44,972 nucleotides of DNA from assembly GCF_002577195.1 (NCBI RefSeq), contig NZ_NULG01000046.1, forward strand, positions 19,476 through 64,447, given 5' to 3'. Position numbers and translations under genes: made by a program. The stretch's first letter is position 1. Every line of letters starts with the position of its first letter. Of this stretch, positions 33,221 through 44,972 are shown piece by piece. The notes beneath the pieces are model-generated. The model ran no database searches and had not been told where the DNA came from. It was given only the letters and a program-made list of their open reading frames with translations. This DNA comes from Bacillus sp. AFS041924. GTDB taxonomy: Bacteria; Bacillota; Bacilli; Bacillales; Bacillaceae_G.

Positions 33221-34191
33221 TAATTCTTCACAAGAACATCATTTACAGGTGAAATTGGTGATCGTCCAGCCATAACTTCAATAATATTTTTAGCTGCTAT
33301 TTCTGACATAGCATCACGAGTTTCGTATGTTGCATTACCAATATGAGGTGTTAAAACAACATTCGTAAGTGATTTTAGTTCTTCTGTTATTTTTGGTTCA
33401 AATTCAAATACGTCTAAAGCTGCACCCGCAATAACGCCTTCCTTTAATGCATCCGCTAATTCTTGCTCATTCGCTAAAGGACCTCTAGCTGCGTTAATAA
33501 AAAATGCAGTATTTTTCATCTTCGCAAACTCTTCTTTTCCAAACAGGTGGTGCAATTCTGGTTTGTAAGGGCAATGAAGTGTAATATAATCAGAGGCTTG
33601 TAATAGTTCTTCCATTGATACGTATGTGGCATTTAATTCTTGCTCAAGCTCATTACTTACTCTTCTTGGTTGATGATAAATAATATTCATATTAAATGCT
33701 TTTGCACGATTAGCTACAGCTTGTCCGATATTTCCAAACCCAAAAATGCCAAGCGTTTTGCCAGATACTTCTGTTCCTCTAAAGAATAGTGGGGCCCATC
33801 CTTCAAACCCTTTCGTACGGCAAAGTTCGTCTCCTTCAACTATTCTTCTAGAAATCGCTAAAAGAATACCCATAGTTAGCTCAGCAGTTGCATCTGTAGA
33901 TACCAATGGAGTGTTTGTAACATGTATACCTTTGCTTGTTGCATAATCAACATCGATATTATTAAATCCTGCACCATAATTAGCGACGATTTTTACATTT
34001 TTAGCTGCGTCAATTACGCTCTTGGTAATTGGAGTGGATAGTAAACTTAAAATTGCATCTGCCTCTCCAACTAGTTCACATAATTGATCCTCGGTAATTA
34101 ATTGCTCATTTTCAAATACAGTTACATGATGATTTTTTAATAGTTCTTCAGCTTTGTCTGGAATTTTTCCTGCTACTAAGATCTGTGCCAA
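33220..34191 (-). CDS. D-2-hydroxyacid dehydrogenase (glyoxylate/hydroxypyruvate reductase type)
   Basis: 323 residues. NAD(P)-binding GIFGFGNIGQAVANRAK lies near residue 150. The catalytic Arg is in INAARGPLAN, Glu in ALDVFEFEP and His in LTPHIGNATYE; the substrate-binding ANYGAGFNNID loop is present. It reduces 2-keto acids to D-2-hydroxy acids; glyoxylate or hydroxypyruvate is likely from similarity to B. subtilis YvcT. It starts at TTG 34191 after GAAAGAAGGT. It stands alone. Confidence 0.88.
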   Translation of the reverse strand: MAQILVAGKIPDKAEELLKNHHVTVFENEQLITEDQLCELVGEADAILSLLSTPITKSVIDAAKNVKIVANYGAGFNNIDVDYATSKGIHVTNTPLVSTDATAELTMGILLAISRRIVEGDELCRTKGFEGWAPLFFRGTEVSGKTLGIFGFGNIGQAVANRAKAFNMNIIYHQPRRVSNELEQELNATYVSMEELLQASDYITLHCPYKPELHHLFGKEEFAKMKNTAFFINAARGPLANEQELADALKEGVIAGAALDVFEFEPKITEELKSLTNVVLTPHIGNATYETRDAMSEIAAKNIIEVMAGRSPISPVNDVLVKN

Positions 34192-34436
34192 TTTAGAAAC
34201 CTTCTTTCAACAACAGTTTTATGTTTGAATGTTCATTTTTTTATTATAAATCAAGTTTCAAATTTTTGTTTAATTAGTATTTGGCTGATTAAAGAATATA
34301 ATGAGTTTTTAGTTGGTACAACAATGAAATTCAAAGTAATTTAACGTAATTCAGTACTTTATATCCGATTTGCTTATCATAAATACCTTAAAAGATACTC
34401 ATACTATTTTTTGATAAAGAAAGTAGGAGGAGTCTA

Positions 34437-35153
34437 GTGAGAAAATTTATCTATTATTTTTTTATTATTATAATGACTAGTAGTATTAATATGGCTACTT
34501 TTAAAAATGTTAACGCGGGAACTAAAGACGAAATCCAGGTAAACTCTTTAGCACGACATATTAAAATTACAGAGCAAAAACTTAATAATGCGCCGATAAA
34601 GTATCCACAAATAAGTGGAGCATTGAATCAGGCCGCACAACAAAAGATCAATAATTTATTAAAGCAAGGTGCCGAATTAGCGAATAATAATCGTTTAAAA
34701 CTATTAGAAGATGAAAAAGAAGCTAAGGCAAAATGGGATTCTAGCCAGGGACCATGGAGACCATATGAATATGTATTTACATACAAAGTACTATATAACA
34801 ATCTCGATAAATTAAGTGTCATTTATAATGAGTACTCATACACAGGTGGGGCGCACGGAATGACAATAGGAACGACATTTAATTTTGATGTGAAAAAAGG
34901 TGAAGTAGTTCCACTATCTAACTTAATAAATGGGAATACAAAACCCGTCCAAGAATATGCTTATCAGCAATTACAGAAGAAATATAAAGGGTATGTTTTA
35001 ATTAAATCCCCTAATGAAATTGATTTAACAGATAAAAACCGATTATGGGCATTTGACCATGCCGGAATCAAATTAATCTTTAAAGAATATGAAGTAGCTG
35101 CATACGCTGCTGGAATGCCTGAGGTCTTTATACCTATTCAAGTCTATCAATAA
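34437..35153 (+). CDS. Secreted DUF4163/DUF3298 (RsiV-like) protein
   Basis: 238 residues: a signal peptide (residues 1-27, MRKFIYYFFIIIMTSSI) with a likely cut after VNA. Then a domain with IKYPQISG, NEYSYTGGAHGMTIGTTFNFD and HAGIKLIFKEYEVAAYAAGMPEV, the DUF4163 plus DUF3298 pattern. In the anti-sigma factor RsiV this domain binds lysozyme. Here the anti-sigma part is absent and no sigma factor adjoins, so this is a free extracytoplasmic version of unknown ligand. It starts at GTG 34437 after AGGAGGAG. Confidence 0.8.
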   Translation: MRKFIYYFFIIIMTSSINMATFKNVNAGTKDEIQVNSLARHIKITEQKLNNAPIKYPQISGALNQAAQQKINNLLKQGAELANNNRLKLLEDEKEAKAKWDSSQGPWRPYEYVFTYKVLYNNLDKLSVIYNEYSYTGGAHGMTIGTTFNFDVKKGEVVPLSNLINGNTKPVQEYAYQQLQKKYKGYVLIKSPNEIDLTDKNRLWAFDHAGIKLIFKEYEVAAYAAGMPEVFIPIQVYQ

Positions 35154-35183
35154 ATTTTTAATCATCTTTGTACGGCTGAAAGT

Positions 35184-35209
35184 ACCTTCATTTTATAAGA
35201 AGGTTTTTT
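35184..35209 (+). terminator. Terminator of the RsiV-like gene
   Basis: ACCTTC, 9-nt loop, GAAGGT, then a run of six T. Confidence 0.65.
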
Positions 35210-35363
35210 AGTTTGTGGAAATACTCAATATTTAATTACATACTCAAAGGTTCAAGAGTAAATGAAAAAGCCAGAAGATAAAAATATCTAACTCATGGAG
35301 GGGCATGAGTCTCCTTTACAAATATTTGATTATTAATAGAAAATATTATTTTTCAACAGCATG

Positions 35364-35396
35364 AAAAGAACCTTCATTTTACAAGAAGGTTCTTTT
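35364..35396. terminator. Bidirectional terminator
   Basis: A perfect 12-bp stem with 9-nt loop ATTTTACAA. It may end a second rightward transcript or the leftward DUF2164 gene. Confidence 0.65.
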
Positions 35397-35582
35397 CTCC
35401 AGTTATTTAATAAATTGATTTATGAAAATACGCATTTTCGTTAATAATGGTATAGTCTACATTAAATCATTGTTTTGTTTTACCAATAAATTGAACAACT
35501 ATATGAATGTTGAATAATCTAAATTAAGTATGTACGTTTTATAAAGTGTACACTGAAACGGCAAATTAAAAGAACAAACAAT

Positions 35583-35828
35583 TTAGTCTTCAATTTGTTC
35601 TTTTAATAATAATGCGTAAAGATCTTCAACTCGTTCGGTCATAAATCTTTGTGAGTCTTCAATTCCTTTGTTATAAAACATTGGCCCAAGTTTTTGTGAA
35701 ATAAAGTCTAATAGCAATATAGAGCTTAATTCACTTAATTCTTCGTCTCTTTCTTGCAAGAAATATGTTTGTAGTTGATTAATCGCAAATTTCTGTTGAT
35801 CAGGTGAAAGCTTAGTTGATTTAGACAT
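35583..35828 (-). CDS. DUF2164 family protein
   Basis: 81 residues, acidic and helical. KLSPDQQKFAINQLQTYFLQERDEE is followed by LLLDFISQKLGPMFYNKGIEDSQ, the DUF2164 pattern, shown here in two pieces. No function is known. GAGGAGAAATTT precedes the ATG. It is divergent from the suf operon. Confidence 0.8.
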   Translation of the reverse strand: MSKSTKLSPDQQKFAINQLQTYFLQERDEELSELSSILLLDFISQKLGPMFYNKGIEDSQRFMTERVEDLYALLLKEQIED

Positions 35829-35955
35829 AAATTTCTCCTCTTTTTAGTTGTAGTATGAGATTTTTTATTTCCTATATATATAGTATCTCTATTTATTCCT
35901 TTTTTGTGAAAAAAGTTACACGGAATAAAACTTTTTTGGTAAAATAGTGCACGGC

Positions 35956-35984
35956 TTGAAAATACTTTTTAATTGCTTTAAGAT
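35956..35984 (+). promoter_or_regulatory. Sigma-A promoter of the suf operon
   Basis: TTGAAA (35956-35961), 17-nt spacer, TAAGAT (35979-35984). A second possible promoter upstream has an extended -10, TG-G-TAAAAT, near 35937-35945. Confidence 0.5.
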
Positions 35985-35989
35985 TAGAA

Positions 35990-36011
35990 TGAGAATAAAA
36001 TGAGAATGAAC
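35990..36011 (+). repeat. Direct repeat in the suf leader
   Basis: TGAGAATAAAA and TGAGAATGAAC stand head to tail with an 11-bp period just downstream of the predicted start. TGAGAAT resembles a half Fur box but is repeated directly, not inverted, so the regulator is unknown. Confidence 0.4.
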
Positions 36012-36072
36012 TAAAATAGCCATTTTCTATTTTATAGAATTTTATATGGATTATATTTTTGGAGGGTGTAAA

Positions 36073-36858
36073 ATGGGAGCTTCTACATTAAAAATAAAAG
36101 ACCTTCAAGTAGCAATTGAAGGAAAGCAAATTTTAAAAGGTGTAAACCTTGAAGTAAAAGGTGGAGAAATTCACGCAATCATGGGACCAAATGGTACTGG
36201 TAAATCAACTTTATCATCTGCTATTATGGGTCATCCTAAATATGAAGTAATTGGTGGTAGCATCGAGCTTGATGGTAACGATGTATTAGAAATGGAAGTT
36301 GATGAACGCGCTCAAGCTGGTCTTTTCCTTGCTATGCAATACCCAAGCGAAATTAGCGGTGTTACAAATGCAGATTTCTTACGTTCAGCAGTGAATGCTC
36401 GCCGTGAAGAAGGCGATGAAATTTCATTAATGAAATTTATCCGTACTTTAGATAAAAACATGGAATTCTTAGAAATGGATCCAGAAATGGCACAACGTTA
36501 TTTAAATGAAGGTTTCTCAGGTGGAGAGAAAAAACGTAATGAGATTCTTCAAATGATGATGATTCAACCAAAAATCGCTATTCTTGATGAAATTGACTCA
36601 GGTTTAGATATCGATGCTTTAAAAGTTGTTTCTAAAGGTGTTAACGAAATGCGTGGAGAAGAGTTTGGTTGCTTAATCATCACTCACTACCAACGTTTAT
36701 TAAACTACATCACTCCTGACTTCGTTCACGTAATGATGCAAGGTCGTATTGTAAAATCAGGTGGTCCTGAATTAGCTGCTCGTTTAGAAGCTGAAGGATA
36801 TGACTGGATTAAACAAGAGTTAGGTATCGAAGACGAGACTGTTGGGCAAGAAGCTTAA
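36073..36858 (+). CDS. sufC: Fe-S cluster assembly ATPase SufC
   Basis: 261 residues, family length. Walker A GPNGTGKST, signature FSGGEKKRNEIL, Walker B IAILDEIDSGLD. SufC binds SufB and SufD, and its ATP cycle drives cluster assembly in the cytoplasm. GGAGGGTG precedes ATG 36073; an earlier in-frame ATG at 36046 lies before that site. It is first of sufC-D-S-U-B. Confidence 0.97.
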   Translation: MGASTLKIKDLQVAIEGKQILKGVNLEVKGGEIHAIMGPNGTGKSTLSSAIMGHPKYEVIGGSIELDGNDVLEMEVDERAQAGLFLAMQYPSEISGVTNADFLRSAVNARREEGDEISLMKFIRTLDKNMEFLEMDPEMAQRYLNEGFSGGEKKRNEILQMMMIQPKIAILDEIDSGLDIDALKVVSKGVNEMRGEEFGCLIITHYQRLLNYITPDFVHVMMQGRIVKSGGPELAARLEAEGYDWIKQELGIEDETVGQEA

Positions 36859-36877
36859 TCGGATAGGAGGGATTCTC

Positions 36878-39844
<2,967 letters not shown>

Positions 39845-39890
39845 TCCTCTGAGCTTAATCCTCCTCTTCTATAAGAAGGGAGTACGAATA

Positions 39891-41288
39891 ATGTCTACGA
39901 ATTTGCCAGATATTAGTGATTATAAATATGGTTTTCATGACCGTGACGTATCAATCTTCCGTTCAGAGCGTGGTTTAACAAAGGATATCGTTGAAGAAAT
40001 TTCACGTATGAAAAATGAACCACAATGGATGTTAGATTTCCGTTTAAAATCTTTACAACATTTTTATGATATGCCAATGCCTCAATGGGGTGGAGATTTA
40101 GCTGATTTACGCTTTGATGAAATTACTTACTATGTAAAGCCATCAGAGAAAACAGAAAAGTCTTGGGATGAAGTACCTGAAGAAATCAAAAATACATTTG
40201 ATAAACTAGGTATTCCTGAAGCAGAACAAAAGTATTTAGCAGGTGTATCTGCACAGTATGAGTCTGAGGTAGTTTACCACAGCATGAAACAAGATTTAAC
40301 TGATCTTGGGATCTTATTTACTGATACAGACACAGCTTTACGTGAGCATGAAGAAATTTTCAAAGAGCACTTTGGAAAAGTAATTCCGCCAACAGATAAC
40401 AAATTTGCTGCATTAAACTCAGCTGTTTGGTCTGGTGGATCATTCATCTACGTACCAAAAGGTGTTAAAGTTGATACGCCATTACAAGCATATTTCCGAA
40501 TTAACTCAGAAAATATGGGTCAATTTGAGCGTACATTAATTATCGCTGACGAAGGTGCACACGTACATTACGTTGAAGGATGTACTGCTCCTGTTTATAC
40601 AACAAACTCACTTCACTCTGCAGTAGTAGAAATCATCATTAAAAAGGATGCATACTGCCGCTATACAACAATTCAAAACTGGGCGAATAACGTATTCAAC
40701 CTAGTTACGAAACGTGCTGTATGTGAAGCGAATGCAACAATGGAATGGATTGATGGAAACATTGGTTCAAAATTAACAATGAAATACCCTGCAGTTATTC
40801 TTAAAGGTGAAGGCGCTCGTGGTCTTACACTTTCTATTGCAATTGCGGGTAAAGGACAACACCAAGATGCTGGTGCTAAAATGATTCACTTAGCACCAAA
40901 TACTTCATCTACTATTGTTTCGAAATCTATTTCTAAACATGGTGGTAAAGTAACGTACCGTGGTATTGTACACTTCGGACGTAAAGCTGCTGGCTCTCGT
41001 TCAAATATCGAGTGTGATACGTTAATTATGGATAATGCATCTACTTCTGATACAATTCCATACAACGAAATCTTAAACGACAATATTTCTCTTGAGCACG
41101 AAGCGAAAGTTTCAAAAGTGTCTGAAGAGCAATTATTCTACTTAATGAGCCGTGGTATTTCTGAGCAAGAAGCTACAGAAATGATCGTAATGGGCTTCAT
41201 TGAGCCATTTACAAAAGAACTACCAATGGAATACGCAGTTGAAATGAACCGTCTGATTAAATTCGAGATGGAAGGTTCAATTGGTTAA
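39891..41288 (+). CDS. sufB: Fe-S cluster assembly scaffold SufB
   Basis: 465 residues, the main scaffold of SufBC2D. Motifs: [44 protein letters not shown] with a conserved Cys, and the C-terminal [27 protein letters not shown] precedes the ATG. It is last in the operon, 46 nt after sufU, followed by a terminator. Confidence 0.97.
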   Translation: MSTNLPDISDYKYGFHDRDVSIFRSERGLTKDIVEEISRMKNEPQWMLDFRLKSLQHFYDMPMPQWGGDLADLRFDEITYYVKPSEKTEKSWDEVPEEIKNTFDKLGIPEAEQKYLAGVSAQYESEVVYHSMKQDLTDLGILFTDTDTALREHEEIFKEHFGKVIPPTDNKFAALNSAVWSGGSFIYVPKGVKVDTPLQAYFRINSENMGQFERTLIIADEGAHVHYVEGCTAPVYTTNSLHSAVVEIIIKKDAYCRYTTIQNWANNVFNLVTKRAVCEANATMEWIDGNIGSKLTMKYPAVILKGEGARGLTLSIAIAGKGQHQDAGAKMIHLAPNTSSTIVSKSISKHGGKVTYRGIVHFGRKAAGSRSNIECDTLIMDNASTSDTIPYNEILNDNISLEHEAKVSKVSEEQLFYLMSRGISEQEATEMIVMGFIEPFTKELPMEYAVEMNRLIKFEMEGSIG

Positions 41289-41304
41289 TCCATTGAATAA
41301 CGAT

Positions 41305-41338
41305 AAACCCTGTTGCCAATTGGTAGCAGGGTTTTTTT
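41305..41338 (+). terminator. Terminator of the suf operon
   Basis: AAACCCTG pairs with CAGGGTTT with partial inner pairing, then seven T. Confidence 0.85.
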
Positions 41339-41530
41339 GAAGAAAAATTTTATATGAAGCGAAGTAAGAGGAAAAGAGCCATTGAATGCATTTGTTTTGT
41401 TTTAGTGGTTCTTTAAGTCGTGTTAATAATTGGGGGAATCATGTTATTATCTTTTTTATGGTAAAATTTAACTTGAAAGGTCACGAGATGTTGTTAAAGG
41501 AATTTAAATTTTAGTGTGGGAGGTTTTTTT

Positions 41531-42052
41531 ATGAATTTTAACCTTAAAGAAGCTATTGAAGTTTTAGAAAGAACACCCAAATCATTAGAGTCCTTATTAT
41601 CTGGTTTATCTCAATCTTGGTTAAATTGCAATGAAGGTGAAGGAACGTGGAATGCTTCAGAAGTAATCGACCATTTAATTGAGTGTGAAAAAACAAATTG
41701 GATTCCAAGGTTGAACTGTATTCTTAATAAAGAAGGAAGCAACCAGTTTCCTCCATTCGATCGTTTTTCTCATTTGCATGAAAAACATGAAAAATCAGTA
41801 GAAGAAAGATTACTTGAATTCAAGAATTTAAGAGCAGAAAATATTACAAAACTACAATCATTGGTTGACCCTGATTTACACCTTGAATTAGAAGGGGTTC
41901 ATCCAGATCTTGGAACAGTTAAATTAAGAGAATTACTATCTACTTTTGTCGTACATGATCTAACCCATATAAGTCAAATTACAAGGGTACTGGCAAAGAG
42001 ATACAAAACAGACGTAGGGCCATGGATTGCGAATTTAAGTGTTTTAAAATAG
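41531..42052 (+). CDS. DinB/YfiT-like family protein
   Basis: 173 residues, a four-helix bundle of the DinB superfamily. Putative metal ligands are the His in SEVIDHLIECE near residue 48 and the two His in VVHDLTHISQI near residue 145. Members include thiol transferases that use bacillithiol or mycothiol; the substrate is unknown. The frame opens at GTG 41516, but GGGAGGT points to ATG 41531. It stands alone. Confidence 0.8.
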   Translation: MNFNLKEAIEVLERTPKSLESLLSGLSQSWLNCNEGEGTWNASEVIDHLIECEKTNWIPRLNCILNKEGSNQFPPFDRFSHLHEKHEKSVEERLLEFKNLRAENITKLQSLVDPDLHLELEGVHPDLGTVKLRELLSTFVVHDLTHISQITRVLAKRYKTDVGPWIANLSVLK

Positions 42053-42100
42053 ATGTTTAGGAGAGCTTATTAGCTTCATTACTAAAGTTAAAGTAGGATT

Positions 42101-42125
42101 AACTCGAAGAAATTCGGGTTTTTTT
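42101..42125 (+). terminator. Terminator of the DinB-like gene
   Basis: AACTCGAA pairs with TTCGGGTT (one T-G wobble), then T's. Confidence 0.75.
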
Positions 42126-42193
42126 GTGTTAAACTATTATTTAAATCATAAAAAAATAGATTATTTGTGTACTTTGAAGGAGAGAACTTTAGG

Positions 42194-43024
42194 TTGGATA
42201 TCATACTACAAATTCTTATACTCATCGGTATAGGACTTGCTGCAGGTACAGTCGGTTCATTGATCGGATTAGGCGGGGGAATTATTATCGTTCCGATGTT
42301 GCTTAATATTGATCAATTTTTATCTGCATTTTCGACTGTACCGATTCACGTTGCAGTTGGAACCTCACTGATTACAATTGTATTTTCTTCACTCTCATCC
42401 ACCCTTTCATATCATAAGCAAAAGCGAATTGATTATAAAAGTGGTATTTTATTTTTAATAGGTAGTGTTCCAGGTAGTTTGTTAGGTACATATATAAATT
42501 CACTTTTAAACACAGAGCGATTTACTTTATTCTTTGGTATATTTTTAATCTGTATATCAATATTTCTATTTGTTTCATCTAAATTAAATAAAAAAACAAA
42601 GGAAGTACATAAAGGCATTATACGTACATATACAAATGATGAAGGCGAAGCATATATATATAGCTATAGTCTTCCATTAGCCATTTCATTATCTGTTTGT
42701 GTCGGAATAATCTCAGGATTATTTGGAATTGGTGGAGGCATATTATTAGTTCCAATGATGGCATTTTTATTCGGTTTTCCACCTCAATTAGCTGTAGCAA
42801 CTTCAATGTTTGTAGTGATGTTTACTACTCTTGGAAGTTCAATTTCATATATTACATTAGGAGAAGTAAATTTCTATTACATTCTTTTACTTATTCCGGG
42901 TGCATGGTTTGGTGGTAAGATTGGTTCATATATTAATCAAAAATTAAAAACTGAAACAATCGCGTTAATTTTAAGGGTAGTCGTATTATTATACGGCATA
43001 AAAATAATTATAGAGAATATTTAA
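42194..43024 (+). CDS. Sulfite exporter TauE/SafE family protein (YunE type)
   Basis: 276 residues with about eight helices in two repeated halves. Each half starts with the family glycine motif: GTVGSLIGLGGGIIIVP near residue 14 and GIISGLFGIGGGILLVP near residue 175. The family exports sulfite, sulfoacetate or related organosulfur anions. Start TTG 42194 lies 9 nt after AAGGAGAG; an in-frame GTG at 42167 lies before that site. yunD follows 18 nt downstream, as in the B. subtilis yun cluster. Confidence 0.88.
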   Translation: MDIILQILILIGIGLAAGTVGSLIGLGGGIIIVPMLLNIDQFLSAFSTVPIHVAVGTSLITIVFSSLSSTLSYHKQKRIDYKSGILFLIGSVPGSLLGTYINSLLNTERFTLFFGIFLICISIFLFVSSKLNKKTKEVHKGIIRTYTNDEGEAYIYSYSLPLAISLSVCVGIISGLFGIGGGILLVPMMAFLFGFPPQLAVATSMFVVMFTTLGSSISYITLGEVNFYYILLLIPGAWFGGKIGSYINQKLKTETIALILRVVVLLYGIKIIIENI

Positions 43025-43042
43025 CGATGGGGTGGTGGAACA

Positions 43043-44446
43043 ATGGAAACAAATCTAACTATAAATATTCGGTTGTTCCATACAAATGACATTCATAGCC
43101 ACTTTGAAACTTGGCCAATGATTGTCGGCTTGTTGAAGTCTAAAAGAGAACTTGCGAGGTTAAAAGGTGAAGCTACACTTACTTTTGATATTGGAGATTT
43201 CGTTGATCGTTTTCATCCAATTTCAGAAGCTACATTGGGTAAAGGGAATGTGGAACTTTTAAATGATGCAAAGTTTGATGCAGTTACAATTGGAAATAAT
43301 GAAGGAATTACTTTATCTAAAGCTGAGTTATTAAAACTTTATGAAGATGCAAACTTTGATGTATTACTTGGCAATTTAACAATATCGGATGAAGGTACTA
43401 GCAGTTTTAGCAAGCCTTTTGAAATATATGAGAAAAATGGAGTAAAGCTAGGTGTTATAGGTTTAACGGTTGCTTATCCCGTGTTTTATGAAACTTTAGG
43501 TTGGAGTATAAAAGATCCTTTTGAAATGTTAGCTAATATTCTCCCAATTGTAAGAGCACAATCGGATATCGTCATCATACTTTCTCACTTAGGAATGAGA
43601 GATGATCAGCGAATTGCAGAACAGTTTTCTGGAGTGGATATTATCCTTGGTGCACATACTCATCATCTATTTCCTAATGGTGAGTATGCTGGCGAAACTT
43701 TACTTTGCGGAACGGGTAAACATGGAAACTATTTAGGCGAAGTTTTGATTACGTTGAATAAAGAAACGAAAAGTATAATAAATACGGAAGCTTCAGTTAC
43801 TGAAGTACATAAAGTCCCTAGATATTATCAAGATGAAGCGGCGAAAATATTGTTAGCTAATTTAATGAGATTAAGTGAGGAAATGTTAAGTGAACCAGTT
43901 ACACTACTACCTAGTAACATGAATGTGAATTGGTTTAAAGATAGTCCATTACCGAAATTATTAGCAAATGCTCTTCGACAATGGACAAAAGCAGACGCAA
44001 GTATACTAAATTCAGGTATTTTACTTGAAGGATTAACGCAGGGACTTGTTACTAAAGGCGACATACATCGAATATGCCCACATCCTATTAATCCTTGCGT
44101 CGTTAGTTTGACTGGAATGGAGTTATTAGATGTTTTAATTCGTTGTGAAGATAAAGAACTAACTCATTTGAAGATGAAAGGTTTTGGGTTTAGAGGAAAA
44201 GTGATTGGAAAAATGGTCTATGATGGAATCACGATTGCCTGGCGGGACAAGAAAAGGCATTTTGATCAAGAAAGTATTTTCATTAATGGAGAAATGTTAG
44301 ATTTAAATCGAATATATGTGATCGGAACTTTGGATTTATTTACATTTGGTCATTTAATCCCTACAATACGTGATGCCCAGTATAAACGTTTTTTTATGCC
44401 AGAATTTATTCGTGATGTATTATTGTGGGCTTTAAAAGGTGTATAA
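43043..44446 (+). CDS. 5'-nucleotidase/metallophosphatase family protein (YunD type)
   Basis: 467 residues: an N-terminal calcineurin-like phosphoesterase domain (LFHTNDIHSHFE, DIGDFVDRFHP, TIGNNEG, ILSHLGMRDD and GAHTHHLF supply the two-metal ligands). A C-terminal 5'-nucleotidase domain starts near residue 290. There is no signal peptide, so it acts inside the cell on an unknown nucleotide or phosphoester. GGGGTGGTGG precedes the ATG. It lies between yunE- and yunC-like genes. Confidence 0.88.
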   Translation: METNLTINIRLFHTNDIHSHFETWPMIVGLLKSKRELARLKGEATLTFDIGDFVDRFHPISEATLGKGNVELLNDAKFDAVTIGNNEGITLSKAELLKLYEDANFDVLLGNLTISDEGTSSFSKPFEIYEKNGVKLGVIGLTVAYPVFYETLGWSIKDPFEMLANILPIVRAQSDIVIILSHLGMRDDQRIAEQFSGVDIILGAHTHHLFPNGEYAGETLLCGTGKHGNYLGEVLITLNKETKSIINTEASVTEVHKVPRYYQDEAAKILLANLMRLSEEMLSEPVTLLPSNMNVNWFKDSPLPKLLANALRQWTKADASILNSGILLEGLTQGLVTKGDIHRICPHPINPCVVSLTGMELLDVLIRCEDKELTHLKMKGFGFRGKVIGKMVYDGITIAWRDKKRHFDQESIFINGEMLDLNRIYVIGTLDLFTFGHLIPTIRDAQYKRFFMPEFIRDVLLWALKGV

Positions 44447-44518
44447 AATTTATCAAGACTAGACAGGTTTCACTTTTGTTTTTTTCTCATATTTTAGAAT
44501 GAGAAAGGAGCGTTGAAC

Positions 44519-44821
44519 TTGATCAATTTAAGCCCAATTATAATAGATAATCATACATTTAATGCTGTGACTGTTTTACTTCCTAAAACTACATTATTAG
44601 TTGTTATGAATGACAAAGGATATATAATGTGTGGAGCATTAGATGTAGCTTTATTGAATGATAGATTGCGCGATCGTCAAATTATTGCTGGCCGTGCTGT
44701 TGGTGTAAAAACAATAGATGAATTAATAAATGCGCCTTTAGAATCCATTACACATGAAGCAGCAGAGCTAGGTATTCATATAGGAATGATTGGAAGAGAC
44801 GCATTATTAAAGATGATATAA
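44519..44821 (+). CDS. DUF1805 family protein (YunC type)
   Basis: 100 residues of DUF1805: MINLSPIIIDNHTFNAVTV, YIMCGALDVALLNDRL and AGRAVGVKTIDELINAPLE. No function is known. The frame opens at TTG 44513, only 2 nt after AAAGGAG; TTG 44519 has 8-nt spacing and fits B. subtilis YunC length. It ends the yunE-yunD-yunC-like group. Confidence 0.82.
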   Translation: MINLSPIIIDNHTFNAVTVLLPKTTLLVVMNDKGYIMCGALDVALLNDRLRDRQIIAGRAVGVKTIDELINAPLESITHEAAELGIHIGMIGRDALLKMI

Positions 44822-44822
44822 A

Positions 44823-44853
44823 AAAAGCCACTAAATTTTATTTAGTGGCTTTT
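44823..44853 (+). terminator. Terminator of the yunC-like gene
   Basis: A perfect 13-bp stem, AAAAGCCACTAAA with TTTAGTGGCTTTT. The last 120 bases of the window hold no gene that I can support. Confidence 0.85.
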
Positions 44854-44972
44854 CAGAGTGTTGAAATATAAGTTGTCAATATTGGAACAATAAGAAAATT
44901 TTATTAATGATAAAGTGATCTTAATGTTCTTCAATGCTAAAATGTTTGTTGAAAATAAAAATACCAACAAAT

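Larger units (their letters stand above)
35154..35582. other. Intergenic region with two similar terminators and a hairpin
   Basis: No ORF is supported. Hairpin 1 (35184-35209): ACCTTC/GAAGGT plus T's. Hairpin 2 (35364-35396): AAAAGAACCTTC/GAAGGTTCTTTT, a perfect 12-bp stem. Their 21-nt cores differ at one base. Between them ACTCATG/CATGAGT (35291-35310) forms a 7-bp stem with loop GAGGGG, followed by CTCC. Confidence 0.55.

Noticed and set aside
32991-33275. 94-residue ORF after metQ
   Set aside because: It covers repeat array C and a terminator hairpin, has no ribosome binding site, and runs antisense into the dehydrogenase gene.

Overview
The window reads as a chromosomal segment of a low-GC, endospore-forming Bacillota of the Bacillaceae type. 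Signs are the A+T-rich sequence, strong AGGAGG-type ribosome binding sites, frequent TTG/GTG starts, a YuzL-type small protein, a FadR operator of the Bacillus consensus, an S-box (SAM-I) riboswitch, and gene content matching the B. subtilis yus-met-suf-yun neighbourhood (fadM, yuzL, fadN-fadA-fadE, yusI, gcvH, yusF, yusE, yusD, metNIQ, sufCDSUB, yunE, yunD, yunC). I see no rRNA, tRNA, CRISPR, phage or transposase genes.

Bases 1-19,500 are an accessory-like half. It carries a VOC-family protein, an ABC-F ATPase behind a leader with a 53-codon upstream ORF and an intrinsic terminator, a Gly/His/Pro repeat protein, a frameshifted VOC remnant, a Gfo/Idh/MocA oxidoreductase, a LOG-family hydrolase, and several membrane systems. 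These are a BcrA/BcrB-like ABC pair, a TetR-flanked ABC ATPase with two permeases, a CDF cation exporter, a GDSL hydrolase-ABC ATPase-permease operon and an FNT channel. Embedded among them is a kynU-kynB-kynA-like operon for tryptophan to anthranilate conversion, whose dioxygenase is divergent.

Bases 19,800-45,000 are conserved core. Fatty-acid beta-oxidation (FadR-controlled fadNAE, plus a FadM/PutB-like proline dehydrogenase) is followed by an ArsC/Spx-like protein, the glycine-cleavage H protein and three small yus proteins. Next come the methionine importer metNIQ under an S-box, a D-2-hydroxyacid dehydrogenase, an RsiV-like secreted domain protein, the SUF iron-sulfur assembly operon, a DinB-like protein, and YunE/YunD/YunC homologues.

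The least explained material is non-coding. (1) A conserved element of about 35 nt with core GGGACTTTGTCTA occurs four times; in three it sits directly 5' of an intrinsic terminator hairpin in sense orientation, and in the fourth it lies inside the hairpin loop. (2) Arrays of a degenerate repeat with an exact 21-bp period occur in two separate convergent intergenic regions, in opposite orientations. (3) The ABC-F leader looks like a ribosome-responsive attenuator. (4) A TetR-type inverted repeat lies between the regulator and its ABC operon.
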